From JBBSHJ01 sp038253135 (lineage in GTDB: Bacteria; Actinomycetota; Actinomycetes; Mycobacteriales; QHCD01): a stretch of DNA of 56,242 nucleotides. The position numbers and the translations under genes were made by a program. The notes beneath the pieces were generated by a model. The model was not told where the DNA came from. It ran no database searches and worked only from the letters and a program-made list of their open reading frames with translations. The first letter of the stretch is position 1. Every line of letters begins with the position of its first letter. Shown one piece after another: positions 42,332-51,008 of the stretch. The stretch lies in the NCBI GenBank assembly GCA_038253135.1, contig JBBSHJ010000006.1:1-56242 (forward strand), given 5' to 3'.

Positions 42332-43770
42332 GGGCGCTGGCCTATGCCCATTCCCTGACCGCCAACTCCTTGAGCGGCAACTCCTTGAGCGGCAACTCCT
42401 TGAGCGGCAACTCCTTGAGCGCCGACTCGGCGGGACCGAACCCCACGAACTTCGACTATGGCTCGGAAACGCTCTGGATCATCCTGCTCAAGACCATCGT
42501 GCTGTTCGCGTTCCTCATGGTCGTCGCCATGATCATGGTCTGGTGGGAACGCCGGCTGATCTCCTTCATGCAGTACCGCCTCGGCCCCAACCGGCACGGC
42601 CCCTTCGGATTGATGCAGGCGTTGGTCGACGGCCTGAAAATCACCTTCAAGGAAGAGATCATCCCGACGTTGGCGGACAAGCCGGTCTACTGGATCGCTC
42701 CCGTCCTTTCGGCCGTGCCCGCCTTCGTGACGTTCGCGGTCATCCCGTTCGGACCAGTCGTCAGCATCGCCGGGCATCACACCCCGCTGCAGCTCACCGA
42801 CTTCGGCGTCGCGGTCCTGCTCTCGCTGGCCTGCTCGTCGATGGGGGTGTACGGCGTCGTCCTCGCGGGCTGGGCGTCGCACTCGACCTACCCGCTGCTC
42901 GGCGGTCTGCGCGCGGCCGCGCAGATGGTCTCCTACGAGATCGCGATGGGGCTCGCCCTGGCGTCGGTCTTCGTCCTGGCCGGTTCTCTGTCGCCGAGCG
43001 TCATCGTCAGCCAGCAGCACGACCTGTGGTACGCCATCGCGTTGCTGCCGAGCCTGATCATCTACATGATCGCCGGGGTCGCTGAGATCAACCGCGTGCC
43101 GTTCGATCTCGCCGAGGGTGAGGGCGAGATCGTCGGCGGCTACCACACCGAGTACTCCTCGATGAAGTTCGTGTTGTTCTACATCTCGGAGTACCTCAAC
43201 ATGACAGCGGTCGCGGCACTGGTCGTGACGCTGTTCTTCGGCGGCTGGCGGTCGCCGTGGCCGATCTCGATCTGGTCGGGCTCCAATTCCGGCTGGTTCC
43301 CGCTGATCTGGTTCCTGATCAAGCTGGCGATCGCGATGTCGGTCTTCGTCTGGATCCGTGCCACGCTGCCCCGCCTGCGCTATGACCAGCTGATGGCCCT
43401 GGGCTGGAAGGTCATGGTCCCGGCCGCGCTGGCGTGGCTGCTGCTCGTGTCGACCCTGCAGGGACTGCGGGCGGCGAACAAGAGCAACATCACCGTCGCG
43501 CTCTCGATCGGCATCCCGGTGATGGTGCTGATCGGGATCTGGTGGATCTGGGACGAGAAGCACGCCCGCGACATCGCCGCGCGCGACGAGGCGCGGACCG
43601 AGGCCGCTGTCACCGCCGGCTCCTTTCCGACGCCGCCGATGGACCTCGTCGTACCCCCGTCGCCACGCCTCGCCGTGACCGCCGCAACGCCGGCCGGCGG
43701 TGCCGCGACCGAACCCAATCCGGAGGGTGACGGACCGGCCGACTCACCTGGGGACGCGCCGCATGTTTGA
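42328..43770 (+). CDS. nuoH: NADH-quinone oxidoreductase subunit H
   Basis: Membrane subunit at the quinone tunnel. The 480 residues include eight conserved helices, WWERRLISFMQYRLGPNRHGPFGLMQALVDGLKITFKEEI, SYEIAMGLALASVFVLAGSLS, and the acidic loop EINRVPFDLAEGEGEIVGGYHTEYSSMKFVLFYISEYLN. Before the first helix lies a repeated NSLSG segment, and after the last an 80-residue charged/Pro-rich tail; both are outside the core. ATG overlaps the nuoG stop and its own stop overlaps nuoI (ATG TTTGA). Confidence 0.96.
   Translation: MRALAYAHSLTANSLSGNSLSGNSLSGNSLSADSAGPNPTNFDYGSETLWIILLKTIVLFAFLMVVAMIMVWWERRLISFMQYRLGPNRHGPFGLMQALVDGLKITFKEEIIPTLADKPVYWIAPVLSAVPAFVTFAVIPFGPVVSIAGHHTPLQLTDFGVAVLLSLACSSMGVYGVVLAGWASHSTYPLLGGLRAAAQMVSYEIAMGLALASVFVLAGSLSPSVIVSQQHDLWYAIALLPSLIIYMIAGVAEINRVPFDLAEGEGEIVGGYHTEYSSMKFVLFYISEYLNMTAVAALVVTLFFGGWRSPWPISIWSGSNSGWFPLIWFLIKLAIAMSVFVWIRATLPRLRYDQLMALGWKVMVPAALAWLLLVSTLQGLRAANKSNITVALSIGIPVMVLIGIWWIWDEKHARDIAARDEARTEAAVTAGSFPTPPMDLVVPPSPRLAVTAATPAGGAATEPNPEGDGPADSPGDAPHV
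42364..42423 (+). repeat. 15-bp tandem repeat x4 in the nuoH 5' end
   Basis: Four units of AACTCCTTGAGCGGC, the last with one change, encode NSLSG NSLSG NSLSG NSLSA, before the first membrane helix. The reading frame is preserved for any copy number. Confidence 0.9.
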
Positions 43771-44461
43771 TGCCGTCAAGGGCTTCGGCCTGACCTTCGC
43801 CACGATGTTCGAGAAGAAGGCGACGGTCAGCTACCCGGAGACCGGAGTCATCACCAAGCCGCGCTATCACGGCCGGCACGTGCTCAACCGGCACCCTGAC
43901 GGTCTGGAGAAGTGCGTCGGCTGCGAGCTGTGCGCCTGGGCCTGTCCGGCCGACGCCATCTACGTCGAGGGCGGTGACAACACCGAGGAGGAGCGGTTCT
44001 CCCCCGGCGAGAGGTATGGCCGGATCTACCAGATCAACTACGCGCGGTGCATCTTCTGCGGCCTGTGCATCGAGGCCTGCCCGACCCGGTCGCTGACCAT
44101 GTCGAACGAGTACGAGCTCGCCGCGGACAGCCGGCACGACCTGATCCTGACCAAGGAGCAGCTGATCGCGCCGCTGCTGCCCGGCATGGAGCAGCCGCCG
44201 CACGCGATGCGGCTCGGCGAGGACGAGCAGGACTACTACGTCGGCGCGATGGAGAATCCCGGCGCGAGCGCGGGTGCCGAGGAGGTCAAGCGCGACGACG
44301 GGTCGCAGCCGGGCGAGGACCACCCGGTCGACGCGGTCTTCATGCGCCGCGAACGGCTCCAGCCGGCCCGGGGACCCAGGGACGAGGCCGACTCGCAACC
44401 CCAGGACACGCCGGCAGCGCAACCACGTGGCCGGCACCGGGGGCGGCGGGGATCCGAATGA
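43763..44461 (+). CDS. nuoI: NADH-quinone oxidoreductase subunit I
   Basis: 23-kDa ferredoxin-like subunit with two [4Fe-4S] clusters (N6a/N6b). The 232 residues contain KCVGCELCAWACPADAIYVEG and RCIFCGLCIEACPTRSLTMSNEYE, with the usual spacing, preceded by FDAVKGFGLTFATMFEKKATVSYPE. The C-terminal 60 residues are charged and non-conserved. ATG at 43763 overlaps the nuoH stop region. A 65-base duplication separates it from nuoJ. Confidence 0.96.
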   Translation: MFDAVKGFGLTFATMFEKKATVSYPETGVITKPRYHGRHVLNRHPDGLEKCVGCELCAWACPADAIYVEGGDNTEEERFSPGERYGRIYQINYARCIFCGLCIEACPTRSLTMSNEYELAADSRHDLILTKEQLIAPLLPGMEQPPHAMRLGEDEQDYYVGAMENPGASAGAEEVKRDDGSQPGEDHPVDAVFMRRERLQPARGPRDEADSQPQDTPAAQPRGRHRGRRGSE

Positions 44462-44514
44462 GCATTCCGTACGCCGACCGCGGCCAGCAGGTGGAAAGGG
44501 GTGCGGGTGGGTAA
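44458..44514 (+). other. 18-residue linker micro-ORF after nuoI
   Basis: ATG overlapping the nuoI stop opens MSIPYADRGQQVERGAGG, ending in TAA at 44512. A GTGGGTAAC start-like sequence overlaps its end, the same arrangement as at the true nuoJ start 65 bases further on. Confidence 0.45.
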
Positions 44515-44582
44515 CACCGCAGCTCGAGATCGCTCGCCAGCCCCGCGGCCAGCAGGTGGAAAGGGGTACGGGTGGGTAACAC
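44479..44582 (+). repeat. 39-bp direct repeat carrying the nuoJ start signals twice
   Basis: 44479-44517 and 44544-44582 are identical except for one base. Each copy contains CAGGTGGAAAGGGGT, a Shine-Dalgarno, followed by GTGGGTAACAC. Only the second GTG leads into NuoJ; the first opens a 28-codon frame that ends inside nuoJ. Confidence 0.9.
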
Positions 44583-45348
44583 TCTCTCACTAGCAGCAGG
44601 CCATACGGGCGCGACGATGGGCCACGGCGAGACGCTGATCTTCTGGATCCTCGGACCCATCAGCGTCATCGGCGCGCTCGGCATGGTGCTGTCCCGCAAC
44701 GCGGTACACGCGGCGCTGTGGCTCGTGACCACGATGTTCTCGCTCGGCGTCTTCTACGTGATGGAACGCGGCCCGTTCATCGGCTTCGTCCAGATCATCG
44801 TTTACACCGGCGCGATCATGATCCTGTTCCTCTTCGTGCTGATGCTGATCGGCCGGGACTCGTCCGACTCGCTCGTGGAAACGCTGAAGGGACAGCGGGT
44901 TGCCGCCGTCCTGCTCGGGGGCGGGCTCGCCGTCCTGCTGATCGCGTTCATCGCGAGCGCGCTGGACAAGCAGCGAGCCGTCGGGCTGCAGCAGGCGAGC
45001 GCCGACGGCAACCTGCCCGGCATATCCCGGCTGCTGTTCCACGACTACGTCTTCGCCTTCGAGCTCACCAGCGCGCTGTTGATCACGGCCGCGGTGGGGG
45101 CGATGGTGCTCGCCAATGTCGAGCGCGGACGCCGGTCGCAGCGCGAGGTGTACGACGAGCGGCTGGCCGGCGGCGACTACCTCGGCCCGAAGCCAGGGCC
45201 CGGCGTCTTCGCGCACGGCGATGCGGTGACCCGCCACGCCCTGCTGCCGGACGGCTCCGAGGCGCCGACGAGCGTGATCCGCTCGGCGGAGGTCGCGGGC
45301 AAGGAGCAGGAGGCCGTGAGGGCACTCGAGCGGAGGCGTGGCGAATGA
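44572..45348 (+). CDS. nuoJ: NADH-quinone oxidoreductase subunit J
   Basis: Membrane subunit with five helices in the proton-pumping arm. The 258-residue protein contains LIFWILGPISVIGALGMVLSRNAVHAALWLVTTMFSLGVFYVME, the pi-bulge helix region FIGFVQIIVYTGAIMILFLFVLMLIG, and a long hydrophilic C-terminal tail typical of actinobacteria. GTG at 44572 has GGAAAGGGG upstream, inside a duplicated block; ATG at 44617 is a possible alternative. Its stop overlaps a tiny frame leading to nuoK. Confidence 0.95.
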   Translation: MGNTLSLAAGHTGATMGHGETLIFWILGPISVIGALGMVLSRNAVHAALWLVTTMFSLGVFYVMERGPFIGFVQIIVYTGAIMILFLFVLMLIGRDSSDSLVETLKGQRVAAVLLGGGLAVLLIAFIASALDKQRAVGLQQASADGNLPGISRLLFHDYVFAFELTSALLITAAVGAMVLANVERGRRSQREVYDERLAGGDYLGPKPGPGVFAHGDAVTRHALLPDGSEAPTSVIRSAEVAGKEQEAVRALERRRGE

Positions 45349-45389
45349 GCGAGGAGAAGGCGAAGCCGGAGCGGGAGTCGGCACCATGA
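45345..45389 (+). other. 14-residue linker micro-ORF between nuoJ and nuoK
   Basis: ATG overlaps the nuoJ stop (ATGA), the frame reads MSEEKAKPERESAP, and its TGA overlaps the nuoK ATG (ATGA). Not related to the MIRU-like copies but similar in logic and in its Glu/Pro composition to the ccdA/resB linker. Confidence 0.55.
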
Positions 45390-45685
45390 GCCCCAATTTC
45401 TATCTCTACCTGTCCGCGGTCCTCTTCGCGATCGGCACGGTCGGATTCCTGGTCCGCCGCAACGCGATCGTGGTCTTCATGTGTGTCGAGCTCATGCTCA
45501 ACGCGGCGAACCTCTCCCTGGTCACGTTCTCGCGGATCAACGGCTCGCTCGACGGTCAGATCATGGCGTTCTTCGTGATGGTGGTGGCCGCGGCCGAGGT
45601 CGTGGTCGGGCTCGCCATCATCATGTCGATCTTCCGCGCCCGCCGTACCGCATCGATCGACGACGCCAACTTGCTCAAATACTAA
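45386..45685 (+). CDS. nuoK: NADH-quinone oxidoreductase subunit K
   Basis: Three-helix membrane subunit of complex I. The 99 residues (YLYLSAVLFAIGTVGFLVRRNAIVVFMCVELMLNAANLSLVTFSR and IMAFFVMVVAAAEVVVGLAIIMSIFRAR) hold the two conserved membrane glutamates, in CVELMLNAAN and AAAEVVVGLA, needed for proton movement. The ATG at 45386 overlaps the linker TGA and gives the canonical MSPNFYLYLS start; a longer frame from 45338 is not conserved. Confidence 0.97.
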   Translation: MSPNFYLYLSAVLFAIGTVGFLVRRNAIVVFMCVELMLNAANLSLVTFSRINGSLDGQIMAFFVMVVAAAEVVVGLAIIMSIFRARRTASIDDANLLKY

Positions 45686-45740
45686 CCGCCCGAACTCATA
45701 AGCCGGCTAATCACTTCAGAAAGCGACGAGGAAGACACCA

Positions 45741-47681
45741 GTGGTCAACCAGACGAGCGCGTCCCTCGCCACGGCGTCGGCGAGCGGCGGCCTGCAGCAC
45801 GGCGCATGGCTGCTGATCGCCGCGCCGCTCGTGTCGGCGCTCATCCTGCTGATCGTGGGCCGTCGCGGCGACAGGTGGGGGCACTACCTCGGCGCCCTCG
45901 TCCCGATCGCCTGCTTCGTCTACGCGCTCATCCTCTTTTTCAACCTGCGCGGCAAGGCACCCGACGAGCGCGCCTACAACGTGCACCTGTGGGACTGGAT
46001 CTCGGTCGGCGGTTTCACGATCGACGCCGGCCTTCGGGTCGACGTGCTCTCCATGTGCTTCGTGCTGCTGATCACCGGCGTCGGCTCGCTGATCCACATC
46101 TACTCGCTCGGCTACATGGCGCACGATCCGAAGCGACGGCGATTCTTCGGCTACTTCAACCTGTTCGTCGCGGCCATGCTGCTGCTCGTGCTCGGCAACA
46201 GCTACCTCAGCCTGTACGTCGGATGGGAGGGGGTCGGCCTGGCGTCGTACCTGCTCATCGGCTTTTGGACCTACAAGCCGGTGGCGGCCACCGCGGCGAA
46301 GAAGGCGTTCCTGATGAACCGCGTCGGCGACGTCGGCCTGAGCATCGCGATCATGCTGATGTTCGCCCAACTCGGCACCGTGTCCTTCGACGGTGTCTTC
46401 AGCAACGCCGGAGCCATGTCGGGTACGGCGCTGACGGCGATCGCATTGCTGCTCCTGCTGGGCGCCTGCGGCAAGTCCGGACAGATGCCCCTGCAGGCAT
46501 GGCTTCCGGATGCCATGGAGGGCCCGACGCCGGTGTCGGCTCTGATCCACGCGGCGACCATGGTCACCGCCGGCGTCTATCTGATCGCCCGGTCCAACCC
46601 GATCTTCGACCTGACCCATGACGGTCGCACGGCCGTCGCGGTGGTCGGCGCGGCCACCCTGCTCTATGGATGCGTCGTTGGTTGTGCCTACGACGACATC
46701 AAGAAGGTGCTCGCCTATTCCACGGTCAGCCAGATCGGCTACATGTTCCTGGCCGTCGGGCTGGGTCCGGCGGGCTACGCGATCGGCATCATGCACCTGC
46801 TCGCGCACGGATTCTTCAAGGCCGGCCTCTTCCTCGGCGCCGGATCGGTCATGCACGCCATGAACGATGAGGTCGACATGCGCAGGTACGGCGGGTTGTG
46901 GCGCCTGATGCCGGCCACCTTCGTCACGTTCGGGCTCGGTTATCTCGCCATCATCGGCTTTCCCGGACTCTCGGGATTCTTCACCAAGGACAAGATCATC
47001 GAGGCGGCCTTCGACCAGGGCGGCGCGTCCGGCTGGATCCTCGGCCTTTGCGCGCTGCTCGGCGCCGGCCTGACCGCCTTCTACATGACCCGGTTGATGA
47101 TCATGACCTTCTTCGGCAAGCGCCGCTGGGTCACCGACGCGCACCCGCACGAGGCGCCGATGGTCATGGTGCTGCCGATGGCGCTGCTGGCGATCGGCTC
47201 GATCGGCGCGGGCGCATACTTCGTTGTCGGCGGCCGCATGCAGCACTGGCTCGAGCCGGCGCTCGGAAAATCCACGGAGGTCGGGGCCCACACCATCAGC
47301 TCGGTCGTGTTGACCGTGCTGACCTTGCTCGTCGTCGCGATCGGCATCGGCGGGGCATTCATGGTCTTCGGCCGGTCCGAGGTCCCGGCGACCGCGCCGA
47401 GGACCGTGTCACCGATGACCGTTGCCGCCCGCAAGAACCTTTACGGCGACGCCCTCAACGAGGGCCTGATCGCGCATCCCGGTGAGTGGACGGCCCGCCT
47501 ACTGGTCTTCACCGACGGCCGGGGTGTGGACGGCCTCGTCGGCGGCGTGGGCGCGCTGCTCGGCGGGACGTCGGCTCGCCTGCGCCGCACCCAGACCGGT
47601 TTCGTACGGTCCTACGCGCTGTCGATGCTCGGCGGGACCGTCGTGCTGTTGCTCGCGCTGATGATGGTGAGGTTCGGATGA
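45741..47681 (+). CDS. nuoL: NADH-quinone oxidoreductase subunit L
   Basis: Large antiporter-like subunit with the long lateral helix at its C-terminus. The 646 residues include YMAHDPKRRRFFGYFNLFVAAMLLLVLGNSYLSLYVGWEGVGLASYLLIGFW, the conserved MPLQAWLPDAMEGPTPVSALIHAATMVTAGVYLI, and YDDIKKVLAYSTVSQIGYMFLAVG. GTG at 45741 with GAGGAAG upstream; 55 bases after nuoK. Its stop codon overlaps the ATG of a linker repeat. Confidence 0.97.
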   Translation: MVNQTSASLATASASGGLQHGAWLLIAAPLVSALILLIVGRRGDRWGHYLGALVPIACFVYALILFFNLRGKAPDERAYNVHLWDWISVGGFTIDAGLRVDVLSMCFVLLITGVGSLIHIYSLGYMAHDPKRRRFFGYFNLFVAAMLLLVLGNSYLSLYVGWEGVGLASYLLIGFWTYKPVAATAAKKAFLMNRVGDVGLSIAIMLMFAQLGTVSFDGVFSNAGAMSGTALTAIALLLLLGACGKSGQMPLQAWLPDAMEGPTPVSALIHAATMVTAGVYLIARSNPIFDLTHDGRTAVAVVGAATLLYGCVVGCAYDDIKKVLAYSTVSQIGYMFLAVGLGPAGYAIGIMHLLAHGFFKAGLFLGAGSVMHAMNDEVDMRRYGGLWRLMPATFVTFGLGYLAIIGFPGLSGFFTKDKIIEAAFDQGGASGWILGLCALLGAGLTAFYMTRLMIMTFFGKRRWVTDAHPHEAPMVMVLPMALLAIGSIGAGAYFVVGGRMQHWLEPALGKSTEVGAHTISSVVLTVLTLLVVAIGIGGAFMVFGRSEVPATAPRTVSPMTVAARKNLYGDALNEGLIAHPGEWTARLLVFTDGRGVDGLVGGVGALLGGTSARLRRTQTGFVRSYALSMLGGTVVLLLALMMVRFG

Positions 47682-47839
47682 GGGTGCGTCGATTGACGAG
47701 GGAGCGAGCTTCGTCGACCGACGAGGGAGCGAGCATCCGAGCGAGGTACGAGCGAGGCGCGCAGCGACTGAGGAGATCGACCAGAAGCATCGAGGAGCTT
47801 GCGACGTGGGGCGCAGCGACTGAGGAGATCGCGCGATGA
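47678..47839 (+). repeat. MIRU-like linker repeat / 53-aa micro-ORF between nuoL and nuoM
   Basis: ATG overlaps the nuoL stop and TGA overlaps the nuoM ATG. The peptide begins MRVRRLTRERASSTDEGASIRARYERGAQ and ends GAATEEIAR. The DNA repeats GACGAGGGAGCGAGC twice and GCGCAGCGACTGAGGAGATC twice, so the element itself appears to have grown by internal duplication. Confidence 0.75.
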
Positions 47840-49449
47840 GTGGACTCTGGTTGATCGTCCTCGGGGCGATCCCGCTGGTCGGTGCGGTCGTGGTCGGGGC
47901 GCTGCCCTCCGGTGCGACGATGCCCGGAGAGACGGCGGCCGTCGGCGACGTGGTACCCGCCGAGGCGGCGAGCGCGGCCGTGGCACCGCGCACGGAGGGC
48001 ACCGCGGCGGCGAAGCTGACGGCGCTGGCCTTCTCCCTCGCCGCGTTCGTGGTCGCGATCATCATCACGGCCCGGTTCGACACGCACAGCAGCGCGCGGT
48101 TCCAGGCGGCCAAGTCGTGGGACTGGATCAGGTCCTTCGGCGTGACCTTCTCCGTCGGCGTCGACGGCATCGCGCTGGTGCTGGTGCTGCTTGCGACCCT
48201 GCTGGTGCCGGTCGTGATCCTGGCGTCCTGGAACGAGGAGACCCCCGGCGGCCGGAGCCCGAAGGCGTTCTTCGCCTGGCTGCTGGCGCTCGAGGTGATG
48301 ATGATCGGCGTCTTCGTCGCGACCGACGTCTTCCTCTTCTACGTCTTCTTCGAAGCGATGCTGGTGCCGATGTACTTCCTCATCGGCAGCTACGGCGGGT
48401 CGCAGCGCCGCTACGCGGCGATGAAGTTCTTCCTCTACAGCCTGCTGGGCGGTCTCGTCATGCTGGCCGCGGTGATCACGCTGTATTTCGCCAGCCCGGC
48501 GCACACCTTCGAATTCGTCAAGCTCGTCGGCACTGTTGACCCGGGATATCAGAAGCTGCTGTTCTTCGGCTTCTTCCTGGCCTTCGCGATCAAGGCGCCG
48601 CTGGTGCCGTTCCACACCTGGCTTCCCGACGCCGGTGCCGAGGCGCCGACGGGCGGGGCGGTCCTGCTGGTCGGGGTGCTCGACAAGGTCGGCACGTTCG
48701 GCTTCCTGCGCTACTGCCTGCCGCTGTTCCCGGAGGCCTCGCGCTATTTCGCGCCGATGGTGCTGATCCTGTCGGTGGTGGGCATCCTGTACGCCGCGAT
48801 CGTGGCGTCGGTGCAGCGGGACATGAAGCGGCTCGTGTCCTACACCTCGATCGCGCACTTCGGCTTCATCGCGATGGGCATCTTCGCGTTCACGACGCAG
48901 GGTGGCAGTGGCGCGGTCCTCTACATGGTCAACCACGGCCTCTCGACCGGCCTGGTCTTCATCGTGGTGGGCATGCTGATCCAGCGCGGCCGCAGCCGCC
49001 AGATCAGCGACTACGGCGGCGTCGCGACCGTCACGCCGTACCTCGCGGGCGTCTTCTTCTTCGCCGGCCTCTCGGCGCTGGGCCTGCCGGGCCTGTCGAC
49101 GTTCGTGAGCGAGTTCCTGACGTTGGTCGGCACGTTCACCGTGCACAAGACCTACGCCGTCCTGGGCACGGTCGGCATCATCTTCGCCGCGCTCTACGTG
49201 CTGTGGATGTACCAGCGGCTCTTCCACGGCCCGGTCAAGGAGAGCGTGCACAAGGAGCGGCTGCGCTCGATCAAGGACATGACCGCGCTCGAGACGGTCG
49301 TCGTCGCGCCGCTGGTCGCACTGATCCTGTTCTTCGGCTTCTACCCGCAGCCGCTGCTCGACATCATCAATCCGGCCGTGAAGATCACCATGCATGACGT
49401 CGGCAAGCGTGACCCGGCCCAGCACGCAGGGAATGGAGCGAAGCCGTGA
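47836..49449 (+). CDS. nuoM: NADH-quinone oxidoreductase subunit M
   Basis: Antiporter-like membrane subunit with about 14 helices. The 537 residues contain FFEAMLVPMYFLIGSYGGSQRRYAAMKFFLYSLLGGLVML with the key Glu, AIKAPLVPFHTWLPDAGAEAPTGGAVLLVGVLDKVGTFGFLRY, and RDMKRLVSYTSIAHFGFIAMGIFAF. The first 70 residues include a poorly conserved Ala-rich loop. ATG at 47836 overlaps the linker TGA; the stop overlaps nuoN (GTGA). Confidence 0.97.
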   Translation: MSGLWLIVLGAIPLVGAVVVGALPSGATMPGETAAVGDVVPAEAASAAVAPRTEGTAAAKLTALAFSLAAFVVAIIITARFDTHSSARFQAAKSWDWIRSFGVTFSVGVDGIALVLVLLATLLVPVVILASWNEETPGGRSPKAFFAWLLALEVMMIGVFVATDVFLFYVFFEAMLVPMYFLIGSYGGSQRRYAAMKFFLYSLLGGLVMLAAVITLYFASPAHTFEFVKLVGTVDPGYQKLLFFGFFLAFAIKAPLVPFHTWLPDAGAEAPTGGAVLLVGVLDKVGTFGFLRYCLPLFPEASRYFAPMVLILSVVGILYAAIVASVQRDMKRLVSYTSIAHFGFIAMGIFAFTTQGGSGAVLYMVNHGLSTGLVFIVVGMLIQRGRSRQISDYGGVATVTPYLAGVFFFAGLSALGLPGLSTFVSEFLTLVGTFTVHKTYAVLGTVGIIFAALYVLWMYQRLFHGPVKESVHKERLRSIKDMTALETVVVAPLVALILFFGFYPQPLLDIINPAVKITMHDVGKRDPAQHAGNGAKP

Positions 49450-51008
49450 CCGGCGCAGTCCTCGCCGCGGGCGATTCGATCTCGGCCCCGTCGATCTCCT
49501 ACTCCGGTCTGGCGCCCGTGCTGATCATCCTGGGCGTGGCGCTCGCCGGCGTGCTGGTCGAGGCCTCGCTTCCCAAGGCCGTGCGGTTCGCCGCCCAGGT
49601 CGGGCTCGCGCTGGCGGGTTGCGTCGCGGCGCTGATCGTCGTCATCGTGCTGGCCGGCCGCGCCGGGGAGGTCACTGCGGCCGGGGCGATCGCGGTCGAC
49701 GGGCCGGCGCTGTTCTGTCAGGGCACGCTCGCGATCCTCGGCATCTTCTCGGTCCTGTTGCTGGCCGAGCGCCGGCTGGACGCGGCCGGTGGTGCGATCG
49801 TGGCGCAGGCCGCGCTCACGGTCGGCAGCAGCAACGACCGGATGCAGCGCACCTCGCACGACGTACAGACCGAGGCGTTTCCGCTCTTCGCGTTCGCCCT
49901 CGGCGGCATGATGCTGTTCCCGGCGTCGAACAACCTGCTCGTCATGTTCATCGCGCTCGAGGTGCTCTCGCTGCCGCTCTACCTGCTCGCGGGACTGGCC
50001 CGGCACCGGCGCCTGCTGTCGCAGGAGGCCGCGGTCAAGTATTTCCTGCTCGGCGCGTTCGCGTCGGCGTTCTTCGTCTACGGCCTGGCGATGCTCTACG
50101 GGTACGCCGGAACGGTCTCGCTCGCGGGCATCCGCCAGTCCGCCAGTGTCAGCGACAAGGGTGATCTGTTGCTGCTGCTCGGTTTCGCGCTGCTGGTCGT
50201 CGGCATGCTGTTCAAGGGCAACGTGGCCCCGTTCCACTCGTGGACGCCGGATGTCTACCAGGGCTCGCCGAGCCCGGTGACGGCGTTCATGTCGGCGGCG
50301 ACCAAGGTCGCGGCCTTCGGCGCGCTGCTGCGGGTGTTCTATGTCGCCTTCGCCGATTCGCGCTGGGACTGGCGGCCGATCATGTGGGCGGTCGCGATCA
50401 CCTCGATGCTGGTCGGGGCGGTCTTCGGTCTGACCCAGACCGACATCAAGCGGATCCTCGCCTACTCCTCGATCGCGCACGCCGGGTTCCTGCTGGTGGG
50501 GGTCATCTCGCTCAACGTGCGGGGGATCTCGGGAACCCTGTTCTACCTGCTCACCTACGGCATCGCCTCGCTCGGGGCCTTTGCGGTGGTGTCCCTGGTG
50601 CGCGACGATGACGGCGAGGCGACGCACCTGTCCCAGTGGGCGGGGCTGGCCAAGCGCTCGCCGATGGTCGCGGCGGTGATGACGGTCTTCCTGCTGTCCA
50701 TGGCCGGGATCCCGCTCACCGCCGGCTTCATCGGCAAGTTCGTCATCTTCCAGGCCGGCGTCGACGGCGGGCTCGGCACGCTGGTCGTCATCGCATTGGT
50801 GAGCAGCGCGATCGCCGCCTTCTTCTACCTGCGGATCGTTGTCCTGATGTACTTCTCCGACCCGCCCGAGGGTGGGCCGGCGGTGTCGGTGCCGAGCATC
50901 TGCACACAGGCGGTGGTGGCCTTGACCGCGGCCGCGACGATCTTCCTGGGCATCATCCCGCAGCCCATCCTGGACGTCGCCCACCGGGCCGTCCCCTTCG
51001 TCTCGTGA
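49446..51008 (+). CDS. nuoN: NADH-quinone oxidoreductase subunit N
   Basis: Third antiporter-like subunit. The 520 residues include EVLSLPLYLLAGLARHRRLLSQEAAVKYFLLGAFASAFFVYG, FKGNVAPFHSWTPDVYQGSPSPVTAFMSAATKVAAFGALLRV and TDIKRILAYSSIAHAGFLLVGV. GTG start overlaps the nuoM stop, and its own stop overlaps the polyprenyl synthase start (GTGA), so the operon continues into quinone tail synthesis. Confidence 0.97.
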   Translation: MTGAVLAAGDSISAPSISYSGLAPVLIILGVALAGVLVEASLPKAVRFAAQVGLALAGCVAALIVVIVLAGRAGEVTAAGAIAVDGPALFCQGTLAILGIFSVLLLAERRLDAAGGAIVAQAALTVGSSNDRMQRTSHDVQTEAFPLFAFALGGMMLFPASNNLLVMFIALEVLSLPLYLLAGLARHRRLLSQEAAVKYFLLGAFASAFFVYGLAMLYGYAGTVSLAGIRQSASVSDKGDLLLLLGFALLVVGMLFKGNVAPFHSWTPDVYQGSPSPVTAFMSAATKVAAFGALLRVFYVAFADSRWDWRPIMWAVAITSMLVGAVFGLTQTDIKRILAYSSIAHAGFLLVGVISLNVRGISGTLFYLLTYGIASLGAFAVVSLVRDDDGEATHLSQWAGLAKRSPMVAAVMTVFLLSMAGIPLTAGFIGKFVIFQAGVDGGLGTLVVIALVSSAIAAFFYLRIVVLMYFSDPPEGGPAVSVPSICTQAVVALTAAATIFLGIIPQPILDVAHRAVPFVS

